Shown here in pieces: positions 12,401-23,214 of a DNA stretch of 64,000 nt; the stretch's first letter is position 1; each line of letters starts with the position of its first letter. Made by a program: the position numbers and the translations under genes. The DNA comes from Turritopsis dohrnii (lineage: Eukaryota > Cnidaria > Hydrozoa > Anthoathecata > Oceaniidae). The stretch lies in assembly GCA_027922465.2 (NCBI GenBank), contig BQMF02000005.1, forward strand, positions 1,116,001-1,180,000, in the 5' to 3' direction. The notes under the pieces were generated by a model. It was not told the origin of the DNA. It did not search any database and saw only the letters and a list, made by a program, of their open reading frames with translations.

Positions 12401-15400
12401 TTGAGTGGTTGTTTAAAACATTAGAGGAGCCTGACCATTTATCTGATTATGCTTTGGAATATACAGTGGCATTACTGATGAATCTATGTTTAAGAACTGC
12501 AGGTATGCCTTATTGATAAAAAAGGAATGCTTTTCTCTGGATGTTTTTTTTTTTAAATCATTTTTTAAATCAACACATCGGGTGTTGAAAAAGTCACAAC
12601 TCAGCGGGGTTTGAACCCTCAATATTGGGTTCATCATCTGTATATTTTTCAAAACCTATATATTGTTAAATTGCTTAATTACATACCAATAACATTGGTT
12701 GGTCTCTCTCTTCAAAAGACACTACCCTTCAACATCGCCCTGCAATTTACAGAAACATGTCTTAAGTTTAAATTTCAACATGAGTTAATATGATCATTTC
12801 AATTTCATAGGTAAAAAGAAGTGCTGTTTGCATCCTGAGAAGATGTTGAAACTACTTCTAGATCTTCTAAACCAAGACAACCAAGAGGTGATAAACTTAC
12901 TCCAATTTTTACCTCTTTCATTTTTTTGTTATTAACTGTTCAAGAATAAGTTTAGTATAGTATAGTATACTTTTAACTAACACGTGATTAAAAAACTATA
13001 TGCATACTCTTTAAAAGTGCTGACTTGAGGATGTAAATATTCATGGGTATGAATGTTTCAAAAAAATGATTTTTGCAAGGTGTTTAACAGGGCTGGAAAA
13101 GCTGGGAAAAAGCTGGTTTTTGAGAAATGGGCTGGAAAAGCTGGGAAAAGGTCCCTTTTTCAAGCTAAAGGGCTGGAAAAGTTGGATTTTTAATTTTCGT
13201 GCACAATGTTTTTTTTACTTTCAGGACATTAATCTTCTTGAAATTTCTATTTTTGCTATATTTGCTACAAGTCTTTTTATGATTTTCAAAATTGTTTTGT
13301 TGTATTTCTCACAGTGAGAATGTGTGATCAAATACCTTTATTAAAGAGCATTAAATTGACATTTAAGCTGGCTTATGCTAGTATGATAAGGGCTGGATTT
13401 ATGTATCTTTGTTTGCCTCGAGGCTTGAATTAAGTACTATTTTTAACACTTCAAGACTGGGAAATGGCACCAAATTTGATAAAAAAAAGCTGGATTTTTG
13501 TTTCAGAAATTTGTTAACCACGCTGCTTGGAAGGGAGTTGTTAATGAATTAAATTTAAATTAAAACATAATTCTGTTTTATGCCAGGAATCTATAATTTA
13601 GTCTTTAAGTAACTCGAAGGTATTACAAAGATGCTTAACATGCAGTATCCTCAGTTTCTCATTCTTGACTGAGTATTCATCTTCATAAATGTTTTGAAAG
13701 TAATGGAATTTCACCGAACAAACTGTGTCAAAACATTTTGCACCATTTTTTTATTTCATGATTTAGAACCAAAACAGAAAATTTGTTCCCTGACAAGATA
13801 TGTCCATGAACATGTCATAAAGTAAATTTTGTTTTTAGATTCGGCCATATGTAAATGGAACATTATATAGTATATTATCAGTCCCATCCATCAGAACTGC
13901 AGCTAATCACATGGTATGATGAAGAACATCTCACCAGTATTTTGCACTTTCAATCAGAAATCATTGTTAGAGAGATATTTCATTCATTTTTATCCGTTTA
14001 CAGATTTTACTTATCCCTCTGTTGTTGTTTACAGGGAATCGAGGATATTTTAGTGGCTCATATGCATGATGAAACTCAAGATCAGCATCAACTGAAATTT
14101 ATTATCAAACAATTACAAACAGGTGCCTCTTGGTTTCACTGCTATTCGTTTAGATGAGTAGTTTGTTGTAATTTTTAGACCTGCTTCACGTTTGTAAGCC
14201 TGCATCAAACTGCAAAACTGCCTAGTGATTTAATTAGACCAGACAAATTTTAACCTATATTCATGCATTGATAGTCATTGTGTGATAGAACTTTAAAATT
14301 TTGTGTTCTCACGTATGAGTTTCAGTTGATGACAGATCAGACGATGAAATTGTTTCTGATGGAGAAGATGACGAGGACGACGATGATGTAAGAATTATAC
14401 TGTTCTGTTTCACTGTTTTTGTATTGTTTTAACTTGATTCAAATAACTATGCAATTATCAAAATGAAAGAATTATTTGCTTATGTCTTAGAACTAATACC
14501 CTTTCTTAGATGAACTAAATTCAAAAAAGAGTTAATTATGTTAACGATGTTCAGCCCTTAATTTAATATTTAAGAAAATGTAGCAATTTCAGGTCGGCAC
14601 CTGGAATTTTGCATCGGTCTAAGGTCAGCTTTTGCCGAGTGCCGACCTAAATTCGGAGAACTGTATGTTAATTATGTGCAAACATAATGTAAGTGTAGCT
14701 TATTTGGTTATCTTTCAGGAAGGAGACGCTATTGATGCAGAGGGTGAAAAAGATGAAACTATTACTGCGACAATAGGAGAGTTGTATGGGGAAAAACTAC
14801 TATGTACAGATTATGTAAGCAAAGCATGTATTTTGTAAGAAAAATAATGATGTCACTGCTTTTTTCTTATACAATTTCTTATTTCAATTTTAGGTGTTTG
14901 TTAAAAATGTTTCAAATAGAAAGGTCAGTGTTTCTTTAAAAGTTCTGGAACGTCTGTTCTTTCCAAAGAAATTTTCTTGTTTTTTTCTTTTTTTGATCAA
15001 AATTTTATTTACGTCAGATTAAAGCAAACCTTTACGATGAACCATTCACACGGCCAGTGACCCCGGCTAGAAAACCAACAAAGTCACAATCAAGTATAGG
15101 TAATCATTTTAGTGAAATAATTTCTAAGATATCCAAATCTGTAAAAACCTAAATGCTTGTTGATGGTCGTTCCTATTTTATCTTTTAAATTTCAGATGTT
15201 CCATCTCGATCAATCACAGTCAATACCTCATTAGTATGTTTGTTTGTTTTTTTTCTGAGAATTGTGGAAAATTTTATTGCATTTTAGATTATTGAATTAT
15301 TTCAAATGCTTTTGGAATAAATTATTATTATTATTATTTGGCGTATTTATACAGGTTGACTTTTTCAGATAAAATCGGTTATCGATAAAAGACCTGTTAT

Positions 15401-16769
15401 AAAAACCTAAAGTAAAGTGAAATATATATAAAGTATAAAAACTATTAAAACCACTGCTAAATTCTGTCAGGTAAAAGGGAAATTTGGAACAGAATTACAC
15501 TGTAGGAATTAAAAAAAAAAGAAACTAAAATGGAATTACTGCTATAAGGAGTTGATCTTTGTTATGAATAATCATGATTTTTTTTCATAGGAGAGACCAA
15601 GAACATCGTCATCTAAAGGCAATAGAAGACCTCCAGCAGGTGTGTTGACTATTTTTCATTCTTTTAAATGTATTGCAGTCATGCAGTCCATCAAAGATCA
15701 ACAGAAAGTTTTGAATGTTTTTGCTTCAGCGGTTTTCTGCTATGATGGTGAAAGTTAATACTGTTTCATATGTGAAAATGTTTTCCTGAAAACGTGAGAA
15801 CAGGCTTTTAATGAAGAAAGAAATAGTAGTCCTGAATAGCTTTCAAGCTGTACGATAATAAACTTTGCATCGTTTATGAAAAGAAACGATACCTCAGGGG
15901 AAATGTTTCATGAATTCAAAATTACAATCAATGCAATGGCTATTATGATGCTTTTTCCAAAAATGTCTATTTGGTCTCCTTGTGATATGAAGCAGACAAT
16001 TTTAGTTGCCTATGTCAAGAATGTTTCCTTTACGAAGTTACATTGTATTACTATTAAATTTTACTTGAAATGATAGTGCAGACAGTCCCTAGTATTAAGA
16101 TAGTTTGTGATCTTCTCATGACAGTTCAGAAAATATACTTATTACCAAAATTTTCTTCCTACTTAAAAACGTCCTTCTTTTGTTGTATTAGATGTCTGAG
16201 AAATGACCAGTAATAGAAACCATTTGGATATAATATTTTCCTTTTTTGTTTAGAGCAAGCTAGACCGAGAAACGAGGGAGCAAATGTAGGTTTTATTCAT
16301 CTTGTTATATACACTTCACAAGCCATCTTTCCCAGACCTTAATCATCTCTTTTTGTTGTTGTTTTTTAGTTGCAAGTCAAATCAAAACACGGGTAGGCAG
16401 TTTCATTCCTATCTTCATGAATTTTTTCTTTTTAATTTTATTATCCTTTTTTTTTTTTTTTTTAAAAAAAAAAAAATTGAATATCGATAATATTCAAATC
16501 AAACTTTTAGTAAAAAATTCAAAGAAGCATTCACCTCAAGACCGAAAATACCTCGAACACCTGATAGTGGAAGTGAAAAAGGTTCTCGTCCCAGTTCATC
16601 TACAGAGGTTCCGCCACTAACCAGATCAGTATCACCTACAAGACCGAACAGTGGTAAAGGTACATTTTCTTTGTAAATGTTTTGTGATTTGACCTCACCA
16701 TTTCACATGGATTGTAAATTCATGTGTTTCTTTTTTATTGTTTTAGGGGCGAAGATATCACCAAGATAA
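6464..16769 (+). CDS. ARMC9: ARMC9 orthologue (LisH + armadillo-repeat ciliary protein)
   Basis: ARMC9 acts at the ciliary basal body and cilium; human loss causes Joubert syndrome (family knowledge). Proposed exons: 6464-6514, 8280-8405, 8496-8654, 9001-9159, 9885-9977, 10580-10607, 10720-10883, 11105-11191, 11372-11415, 11517-11631, 11718-11816, 12005-12215, 12363-12502, 12811-12887, 13839-13913, 14035-14122, 14326-14387, 14719-14814, 14894-14923, 15018-15099, 15196-15233, 15591-15639, 16254-16285, 16370-16392, 16511-16659 and 16747-16769. This gives about 765 codons, close to the long human isoform. The N terminus holds a LisH motif ([15 protein letters not shown]). Diagnostic ARMC9 blocks follow: [39 protein letters not shown]; a coiled coil from 10720; then [15 protein letters not shown] and armadillo-like helices to about 14120. 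An acidic stretch (DDEDDDD) and a Ser/Pro/Arg-rich tail end the protein. The start exon is the least certain: it was chosen because IVEE|FLES matches LVKE|YLDF of vertebrate ARMC9. The hAT-like element lies in intron 1. Confidence 0.88.
6855..8192. mobile_element. hAT-like MITE, copy 1 (carrying a nested insertion)
   Basis: The termini are CAGGCCTGGTCGTAAG and the matching inverted CGACCAGGCCTG. A perfect 5-bp target duplication AATAT flanks it (6850-6854 and 8193-8197). Copy 2 at 42994-43881 shares both ends and the internal sequence and has its own 5-bp duplication, AAACA. Copy 1 is 1,338 bp because a 429-bp element has inserted into it; without that it is about 906 bp. It has no coding capacity. 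Ends beginning CAGG point to the hAT superfamily; 5-bp duplications fit only a subset of hAT, so the superfamily is inference. It sits in ARMC9 intron 1, ending 87 bp before the LisH exon. Confidence 0.85.
7336..7764. mobile_element. Harbinger-like MITE nested in the hAT-like MITE
   Basis: The ends are perfect 15-bp inverted repeats, AGCTTTTTTCACATG and its complement, flanked by TAA on both sides (7333-7335 and 7765-7767). The sister copy of the host element (around 43440-43470) lacks this segment and shows the empty site gttaaaaagaaag, which proves insertion. A 3-bp TAA duplication fits PIF/Harbinger (TWA). TTAA is an alternative reading because the element ends in T. Internal arms repeat words such as cgtaa..ttacg on both sides. 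No ORF. Confidence 0.8.
8760..8945 (-). repeat. Retroposon 3' end with (TTTA)n tail in an ARMC9 intron
   Basis: A TTTATTTATTT tract at 8775-8812 precedes a more GC-rich unique sequence (cgaatgtttacccaggatagcc ... gccccccatttgggctac). Read on the minus strand this is a retroposon end with an (AAAT)n tail, lying in the intron between exons 8496-8654 and 9001-9159. The family was not recognised. Confidence 0.35.
12575..12665 (-). repeat. Possible tRNA-derived SINE fragment
   Basis: On the minus strand this reads GGGTTCAAACCCCGCTGAG, a good RNA polymerase III B-box followed by SINE-like sequence. It lies in the ARMC9 intron between 12502 and 12811. No A-box or cloverleaf can be built, so it is not a tRNA gene. 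Assignment as a SINE remnant is tentative. Confidence 0.3.
13080..13180. repeat. Short tandem motif GGGCTGGAAAAGCTGGGAAAA
   Basis: Three imperfect copies of GGCTGGAAAAGCTGG occur at 13092, 13130 and 13171 within an ARMC9 intron, and further ggctggattt words follow to 13495. It is non-coding and of unknown origin. Confidence 0.4.
16448..16480. repeat. T-run directly followed by A-run
   Basis: About 19 T residues are followed immediately by about 14 A residues in the ARMC9 intron just before exon 16511-16659, making a perfect simple palindrome. The length is likely to vary and to be assembly-sensitive. Confidence 0.5.
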
Positions 16770-17612
16770 ACATGGATAAAAATTTTCCATACATTTTCAT
16801 TTAAAAAAAAATCGAAGTCTGCCATTTCTCAGATAGCTTAATTGTCCCAGCCAGTGAAGCATTTTGTTCGACTAAAACAAGTATGACACTTTAAAAAAAA
16901 AAAAGAGAATTTATTACACTATCTTTAGTTGAAGCACGTACAATTGTCATAAAAAGCTTTTTTTAAACAGTTTATATATGTGTGTGTTCATAAAATACAT
17001 GTAAACACTAGACTATGAAGAGTTACTGTAAATATTAATCCGAACAACGAAACCTTATTTAAACAGAAAATTTATATCGTTTAGGTTCCACGCATTTTAG
17101 TTAGTTCCACCTTTTTCTAGCGTCTGTAGAATTGTCTTTAACATGCCTTTTTCGAATTATGTCCATGTCAATACTATTATCATGCTTTCTAAATGTTTTT
17201 TTGACATGCAAAATTCATCTTAGTTACCGGAAACATATTTACTAAGTTCTGAGTCTGATAAAATTTTGATCCGTTTTTTAAAATGTTATTCTTGGTGCAA
17301 TTTTTATGACTCCTCGATACTATAACTTGACTAATTTCAGAATATGATAGTGTTTTATACAAGGAGGTAATTTATTAGTATGTAGCGATATTGTAAATTT
17401 TTAAAACAATGATAAATTCACCCATGTTAAACTTCTTTCTTTCTTCTGATTTGAAATTGTTGATTTTTTTCACTTTTCCTCGGAAATTATTTTTTTCTGA
17501 TGATTACACATAATTCAGTTAATTCTCTGTGACTCAGAAATTTAAATTTCAAAGTCTTGCATTTTTTGATTAGTATTTTCAGCGTTAAAGCATTTGAGGG
17601 AACATCATCAAC

Positions 17613-20600
17613 ATGGCTGATGCAAAATCTGTTGGTTTGTTTCATGGAAAATTATTTTTCATGAGGCCTTGTTCTATCAGAGCTGAAATCAAGAAAATTA
17701 TTAAGGTAACTGAAATCCTCCAAACTTTAAATACTATTATATGCTGTTGTATATTTGAAAAAGGTTTTTGTCACTAAGAAATGTATGTTGCTGTGACTGT
17801 GTTTTTAGGATGGCGATGGTACATTTATCAGCGGGATGCGGGAGAATGTGATAAGGTGATCCGATTTGAACATTATATTTATTTCTTTATTGATTTGATA
17901 ATTGATGTTATTTCTTTATTCATTAATTGACAGGTCTTTTATCAGGATAAATATTTCGCCAGTATATAAATTTGTTGAAAAATCACTGCGGAGGAATACA
18001 TTCCTATAGAAGTATATACACTATTTCAATGAAAATGCTCTTCCTCGCAGTGACTTTAACTGTGTTTTTAGGCTGACCGATGATAAGAAACATACTACTG
18101 GCTATCACGTGGATTTCATCTACGACTCTATCAGAGAAGGAGCTTTACAAGATCTGGAACGATACAGGTTTTTCTATTTTTCAGCTGAAAATGCATCGTT
18201 TGAATTGATTTGATTTTATTGATAGAATTGTTTTTCAGATTACCGAAATATGGATTTCTACGTTGCACCGATACGCATGTGGCAGTGGATCTTAAATTCA
18301 GAGGGTTAGACATTTTTCTTCTCAATAACTATTATCATTGCAAGGGTACAATAGTCCATCTCTTTTATTGCATTATTACCCTGCATTTCTTGATGTTAAC
18401 TTATTTGGTATATAAAAAGATTTTAATATGATTTTATAAAAGCATTTCAATAATATTTATTAATTTACATTCATTCAGTAGTTTCACCAATATTCAGTTA
18501 CTATTATCTCATGATAGCCCAACCCATTATCCTGTCACTTCAAGATGTTTTTTGCCTTTTGTTTTTCTCTTGTTTGTCCGATTTTCCTTTTGTTTTAAGT
18601 ACATTCACTAACCTATTTTGATTAAGTGGATTTTTATCACACAGGACGGTTATTGGTAGCAGTTTATTGTATATATATTGTATTGTATATTCTAAGTATA
18701 TAATTTTTACTGACAACTATTTGTCCTTGTCTTGAGTACTGCTGCCACCTTTGGGCTGGAGCCTCTGCTCATTGTCTTCATCTTCTCGATCGTATTCAGA
18801 AGCGCTTAGTTAACTTAGTTGGCCCGATCTTTGTGCTAGTCTTCATCCCCTCTCACATCGGAGAAACGTTCCTTCCCTGTCTTTTTTCTATAAATACTTT
18901 CGTGGGCGTTGTTCGGATGACTTGCATCAACTGACTCCTTCTCTTAAGTCTTTCTCTCGGAACACTCGTCTCTCTTCGAATTCTCATCCTTTGACTGTTC
19001 AGGTCCCAACATGCCATAAGAACTTTTATTCATCTAGCTTTTTCCCTCGGACTGCTCGCCTCTGGAATCCTCTCCCTCTTAGTTGTTTTCCTGGTGAGTA
19101 TGATCTGTAATCTTTTAAATCCAAGGTTAACCGCCACCTTGCTCTGTCTTTATAACTGTTCTTCCTTTTCTCATCTTGTAGCTCTCTGCCTAGTAGTGGT
19201 TTTGGCCTTGCAGGGAGCAACCCATTTAAATGCTGCGTTTAATAGAGGGCGGCGTTTATCAGAAGGCGGCGCTTTTGTTGAGGAAATACGGTAAATATTC
19301 GTCAAATAAATAAAATAAAGTTCAATGATGGTCGCCTGCTTCTTTGATTTTCACAGACGCCAGCCGTATGACTCTGATGAAGACGAAGCCATTATTGCTT
19401 ATGTTATGAAGTATCATATGGACTATGGAAGTACTGGAAGCATCGCTGGAAATGTGCTTTGGAAGGAGATGGAACGTAAAAAAGTAAAAATACAGTTCTA
19501 TTCATACGGAAGCCGATGAAAAACAGAACTTGGAGAACCATTTTTGTTTTGTTTTTTTATTTTCATCTTGTAGGTGACGTCACATTCTTGGCAATCAATG
19601 AAAGCACGATATTTAAAGCACCTCCAACACCGCCAGCAGTCGCCCTCCTATCAACCTTTAGTGTTCAAACAAATAGGTTAAAAATGTTTCTGGATTTGAA
19701 TCATTATTCAAGAGCAAATGTATCTGTGAATTCTCGTCATAATTGTTGGACCGATTGTTTCGGACCCTTGAGAGTCCGATTTAACGAGGTTTAACTGCAT
19801 TTGTTCTTGTCTCTGTTTAGACAGTAGAATTGTGTCGCTTTCAAACAATCCACCAAGTAAGTTATGAGTTTCTACGTAAGCTGAATTGGATTGAATATTT
19901 TGATTAAGTACTCTTATTGTCATCAAATGAAAAGATCATTTCAACCGAAGGTTTCTTTTCTATGTGAATATGTTTTAGCAGTTGCTAAGACATGAAGACG
20001 AATCATCTGTGTGTATATTTATGTATCTTTCTATGGAGATGTACTCATCCGCAGTGGTTTTCCAACAAATTTGTCCGATGGGATTTGTCTAAGAGTTGTA
20101 AATGTTCTTCCTCGTAAATTATTATGTTTTGTTTCAGGGGATCACGCGATACATAGCAATGAAGTTGAGTCCCCACGTGACAATACTAAAAGAATTAAAA
20201 AGGGAAAAAGAAAAATGTTTTCCGCGAAACATCGAAAGGTTTTTTCCATGTCCCCTCACCCAGCTGATGGTAAGCCCTTCAAAAAAAATTTTTAAGTGAT
20301 GTGATTAAAGCTCTGTAGGTTACCCTTTATCATTATGAGCAAGGAGAGTTATTTTCACCCAAGATTGATTTCTCATTCTAGAGAGTCAAGCTCAACCAAC
20401 TGATCAGAAGGACAATACGACAGAAAACATAGGTTGTTCGAGAAGCCTTTTTTCCATCTTTCATGATCGTATGTGTGACAGGACCATAACACAGTCTCTG
20501 GCAATTTCCTTCATTTAGTTGCCTCCAATCAATCGGTCGATTTATTTCAGTTGATATCATCAAGTGATACTGAAGATGAATCAGATGTGTGTCTGGATAC

Positions 20601-21105
20601 GCAAAGAACTAATACACAAAAGCGTTGGTTTCATGTAGACAGTCCACGGAAGAAAATATTTCGGAAACATGATTCGATACACAGGTCTAGTGATGAACTC
20701 TATGATTCGTCTGTTCAAAACACTTTCTATTTTGACGATGAAGACTCATTTGACGAGAGTTTATTAAAGCAAGCCCAACAAGTACGATGTAATTCCACCT
20801 CTCCGGTGGAGTCTGAATGTAACCCTGTAGAAGAGCATCACTATCGAACCGCTCCAAAGAATGACGTCATCATTTCACCCTTCATTTGTGATTCATGTAA
20901 ATGCTAATCGTTGTTTGTTTGATCGTCAGAGATGATTTTGTAGTATTGTATGTTCCTAACGTCTGTTTCGTTTTAAGGTTACACTGGTCCATCTTTTGAA
21001 AAGGCTGTGCAACTCCTACGAGAAATCGAACAACTCAGCTCAGATGATGAAATTTGGCAGAAATTAGCCGAAGAGTTGAAGGAAGAAAGTTTTTTTAATC
21101 TTTAG
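17613..21105 (+). CDS. TERF2IP: TERF2IP / RAP1 telomere-associated protein
   Basis: RAP1 is a shelterin component that in vertebrates binds TRF2 and protects telomeres. Exons: 17613-17705, 17809-17855, 18072-18167, 18239-18304, 19357-19483, 19574-19676, 19821-19856, 20138-20269, 20382-20432, 20519-20896 and 20978-21105. The total of 1,257 nt is exactly 419 codons, against 399 residues in human. The start ATG has a good context (caacATGGC). A BRCT domain covers about residues 8-95 (LFHGKLFFMRP ... YHVDFIYDSI). It is followed by a Rap1-type Myb domain at about 103-165 (YDSDEDEAIIAYV ... GNVLWKEMERKK|VTSHSWQSMKARYLKHL). A long polar, Ser/Asp-rich linker carries basic patches (KRIKKGKRK). The C terminus has a short helical stretch (FEKAVQLLREI ... 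LAEELKEES), where other Rap1 proteins carry the RCT domain. An upstream acceptor (20519) was chosen for exon 10 because the one at 20551 breaks the frame. BRCT+Myb in this order is diagnostic. Confidence 0.9.
17959..18071. repeat. ~115-bp hairpin repeat, copy A (RAP1 intron 2)
   Basis: This copy starts CCAGTATATAAATTTG, contains TCACTGCG near the left and CTCGCAGTGA near the right, and shares the core ttcctatagaa / actatttcaat / aaaatgctcttc with copies at 49036, 49904 and 58290. Its right arm is eroded and runs into the polypyrimidine tract and AG of the acceptor at 18071, so the repeat appears to form part of the 3' splice site of RAP1 exon 3. Confidence 0.7.
18725..19160 (+). pseudogene. 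LINE reverse-transcriptase C-terminal fragment in RAP1 intron 4
   Basis: Read in pieces across frames, the + strand gives the end of a non-LTR retrotransposon reverse transcriptase. It has a Cys-Leu-Glu-Tyr-Cys-like block, LDRIQKRLVNLVGP, HRRNVPSLSFFYKYFRGRCS, then FPRTARLWNPLP, CFPGEYDL and FKSKVNRHL. The 5' end is truncated, the catalytic palm is absent and frameshifts and a stop are present. It is GC-richer than its surroundings, which suggests a fairly recent arrival. It resembles jockey/CR1-like elements. Confidence 0.75.
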
Positions 21106-22380
21106 TATTCGATCGCGTTATATTCGACTAGCGTTATACTCGATCGCCTAGCATTATACGATAGCCCTACACACAATGTACGATATTGTATGGCTGTTCT
21201 TACTTGTCACAATACAGCAATGTCTTTCGAAGCTCTAAATGCAGATTTGGTGTTTGAATGCTACCATTAAGAGGGATGCCTGTTACGTTGGTGTTACGTT
21301 ACGTTTCCAGATGCATTATATTGTGAACTTCATCCACGGAATCTTGGAAATTTATCCTTGAGTTGTGGAAATGAAACTTTGGAAAATTTGATACCAGGGG
21401 CGGATCTAGGATTTTTTTCTACCAGGTCCGAATCTTCAAAATAAAATAGTGATTGCCTAAACATAAAATTTTCGAGTCTGAATCGTCTAAAAACGCTATT
21501 TCGTGCTATTTTGAGGGTAAAAAAACGAAGTGGAAACTTCAATTTCTTTTGAATAAAAACAAACTACAAATCGTAATAACTTGAATATAGATGGTTCGAT
21601 ATTGTCTTATTTTCATTCTCATATTTTCCTCTTTATGCAAATGAAGAAAGCAGAACATTACTCCACCACCAAACCTATAAAAGGAAGTATTTTCGTAGAA
21701 ATAATGAACAATGACATAGAAAACAGCACTGTTTCTGCCAATATCAGGCGTCATCAGCACAACTAGGTTAATGCAATAGTGTAATAACCAGTTGTGGACA
21801 GCACAATATTTAGATTGATATAATATTAACCCAACATTGACATTACACATAGCCACACTTAACAAATAAACAAGTCATGTCATCAGAGATGCTAATCATA
21901 TTTGGCCTCTCACGTTTAAATGTCAGTTTTCAATATTTTCTTCTCAATATTTTCACATAAAATGAAAAGGAAAATCATGATCAATTCATACAGATGAACT
22001 CCAAAATGGGCTACACTGTTTGACATTGTAAATGTAATTCCCATTCTTCTATTATCAAGTACAATTTGTTTCAATGTACAGTTTATGAATACACCATAAC
22101 TAGTCTTTTATAGCCAGAATTAAGTTGATAGTTTGTAATAAGAATTAAAAAAAGTAAAATATCCAAGGAATCTTGCAAAGACTTTATGATGTGTAAATAT
22201 GAGATCAATTTATATGATACATATCCAATATGTATCTTAAGGCTAGGGTAATGGTAAAATGGTGAATCGATCTTCTGAACTTATATAGCATTAAGGTTAG
22301 TAACTCAAATAAAGTCTATTCTCTATAACCGCTTTCACAGATACTTCCATTGGATGCTTACTTATTTACCTGAGTTACTC
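21106..22380. other. Non-coding stretch downstream of RAP1
   Basis: No gene is supported. It contains the RAP1 3' region (with tattcgac/gcgttatac repeats at 21105-21150) and a repeat beginning near 21395 (ggggcggatctaggattt), a word I associate with dispersed repeats. Open frames at 21330-21865 are on both strands and look like chance. Confidence 0.35.
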
Positions 22381-22384
22381 TTAA

Positions 22385-23210
22385 AGGAGAACTAAACTAA
22401 AAAAATTACAAGTTCATTTTTTTGCCCTATTTGAAACAGCTTTAAAAATGATGAAAGGCAGTTTTTGAATTTTCAAAAAATCTTTTTTCGTTCTTGAGAT
22501 ATTGCCGTTTAAAGTTTTTTCCCGAAACATGATCTCCATGGCAACGTGACATCACAACGTTCAAGAAGATATTGCTGACATATAAATATGTGAATAACTC
22601 AGAATGTTTTAATGATTTATTGTTAGAGCATTGCATGTAGAGTGGTAAATAACTGCAGTTGTGAAAACAGCAAAGAAATTTATTGCCACTGTTACCCCGA
22701 CTCAGTTCCAGCTCTCTGTCAATTTTTGCTGACGAAGCTATAATAACATCATCCAAAACTATTACTATGATGAATTTCACTTTAACTTATGCCCAGTGAA
22801 AACTGTCCCATTTTCTAAAATTTCGTTTCCCTTACCTGAGTAGATCTCCATTTGTAGCTTTGTCAGCAAAAAACAGAAAAGGCCTGGAAACAAGCCAGGG
22901 TAACTATGGCAACAATTATTTTTAGTGACTTGATACCTGTACGGGTTTGTCACTATACATACAAAATTTAAGCAGTGCATCACTTATATTTCTTGAGTTA
23001 TTTACATATTTGTATGTCAGCAATTTCTTCTTGAACATTGTGATGTCACGTTGCCATGGAGATCAAGTTTTGAGGAAAAACTTTAAATGACAATATCTCG
23101 GGAACGAAAAAAGATTTTTTGAAAATTCAAAAACTGACTTTCATCATTTTTAAAGCTGTTTCAAATAGGGCAAAAAAATGAACTTGTAATTTTTTTAGTT
23201 TAGTTCCCCT
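22385..23210. mobile_element. Kolobok-like foldback MITE, TTAA target
   Basis: TTAA flanks both ends (22381-22384 and 23211-23214). Each arm begins AGGRGAACTAAACTA, and the two arms, about 185 bp each (22385-22570 and 23025-23210), are near-perfect inverted repeats. They include the words gaacttgtaattttttt, tcaaaaaatcttttttcg and ccatggagatca. The 826-bp element has no transposase. A TTAA duplication with this end fits Kolobok or piggyBac non-autonomous elements. A diverged relative lies at 33345-33865. Confidence 0.8.
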
Positions 23211-23214
23211 TTAA

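Noticed and set aside
12600..12620. tRNA gene on the minus strand from the GGGTTCAAACCCC word
   Set aside because: B-box only; no A-box at the right distance and no cloverleaf.
16448..16480. T-run/A-run as a transcription terminator
   Set aside because: It lies within an ARMC9 intron and is a simple homopolymer palindrome; eukaryotic genes do not terminate this way.
20551..20560. RAP1 exon 10 starting at the TTTATTTCAG acceptor (20551)
   Set aside because: Puts exon 10 out of frame with exon 9 and hits TGA; the acceptor at 20518 keeps the frame and makes the total a multiple of three.
22442..22983. Minus-strand open frames of 112 and 68 codons
   Set aside because: They lie within the foldback element and read through its arms; no protein similarity.
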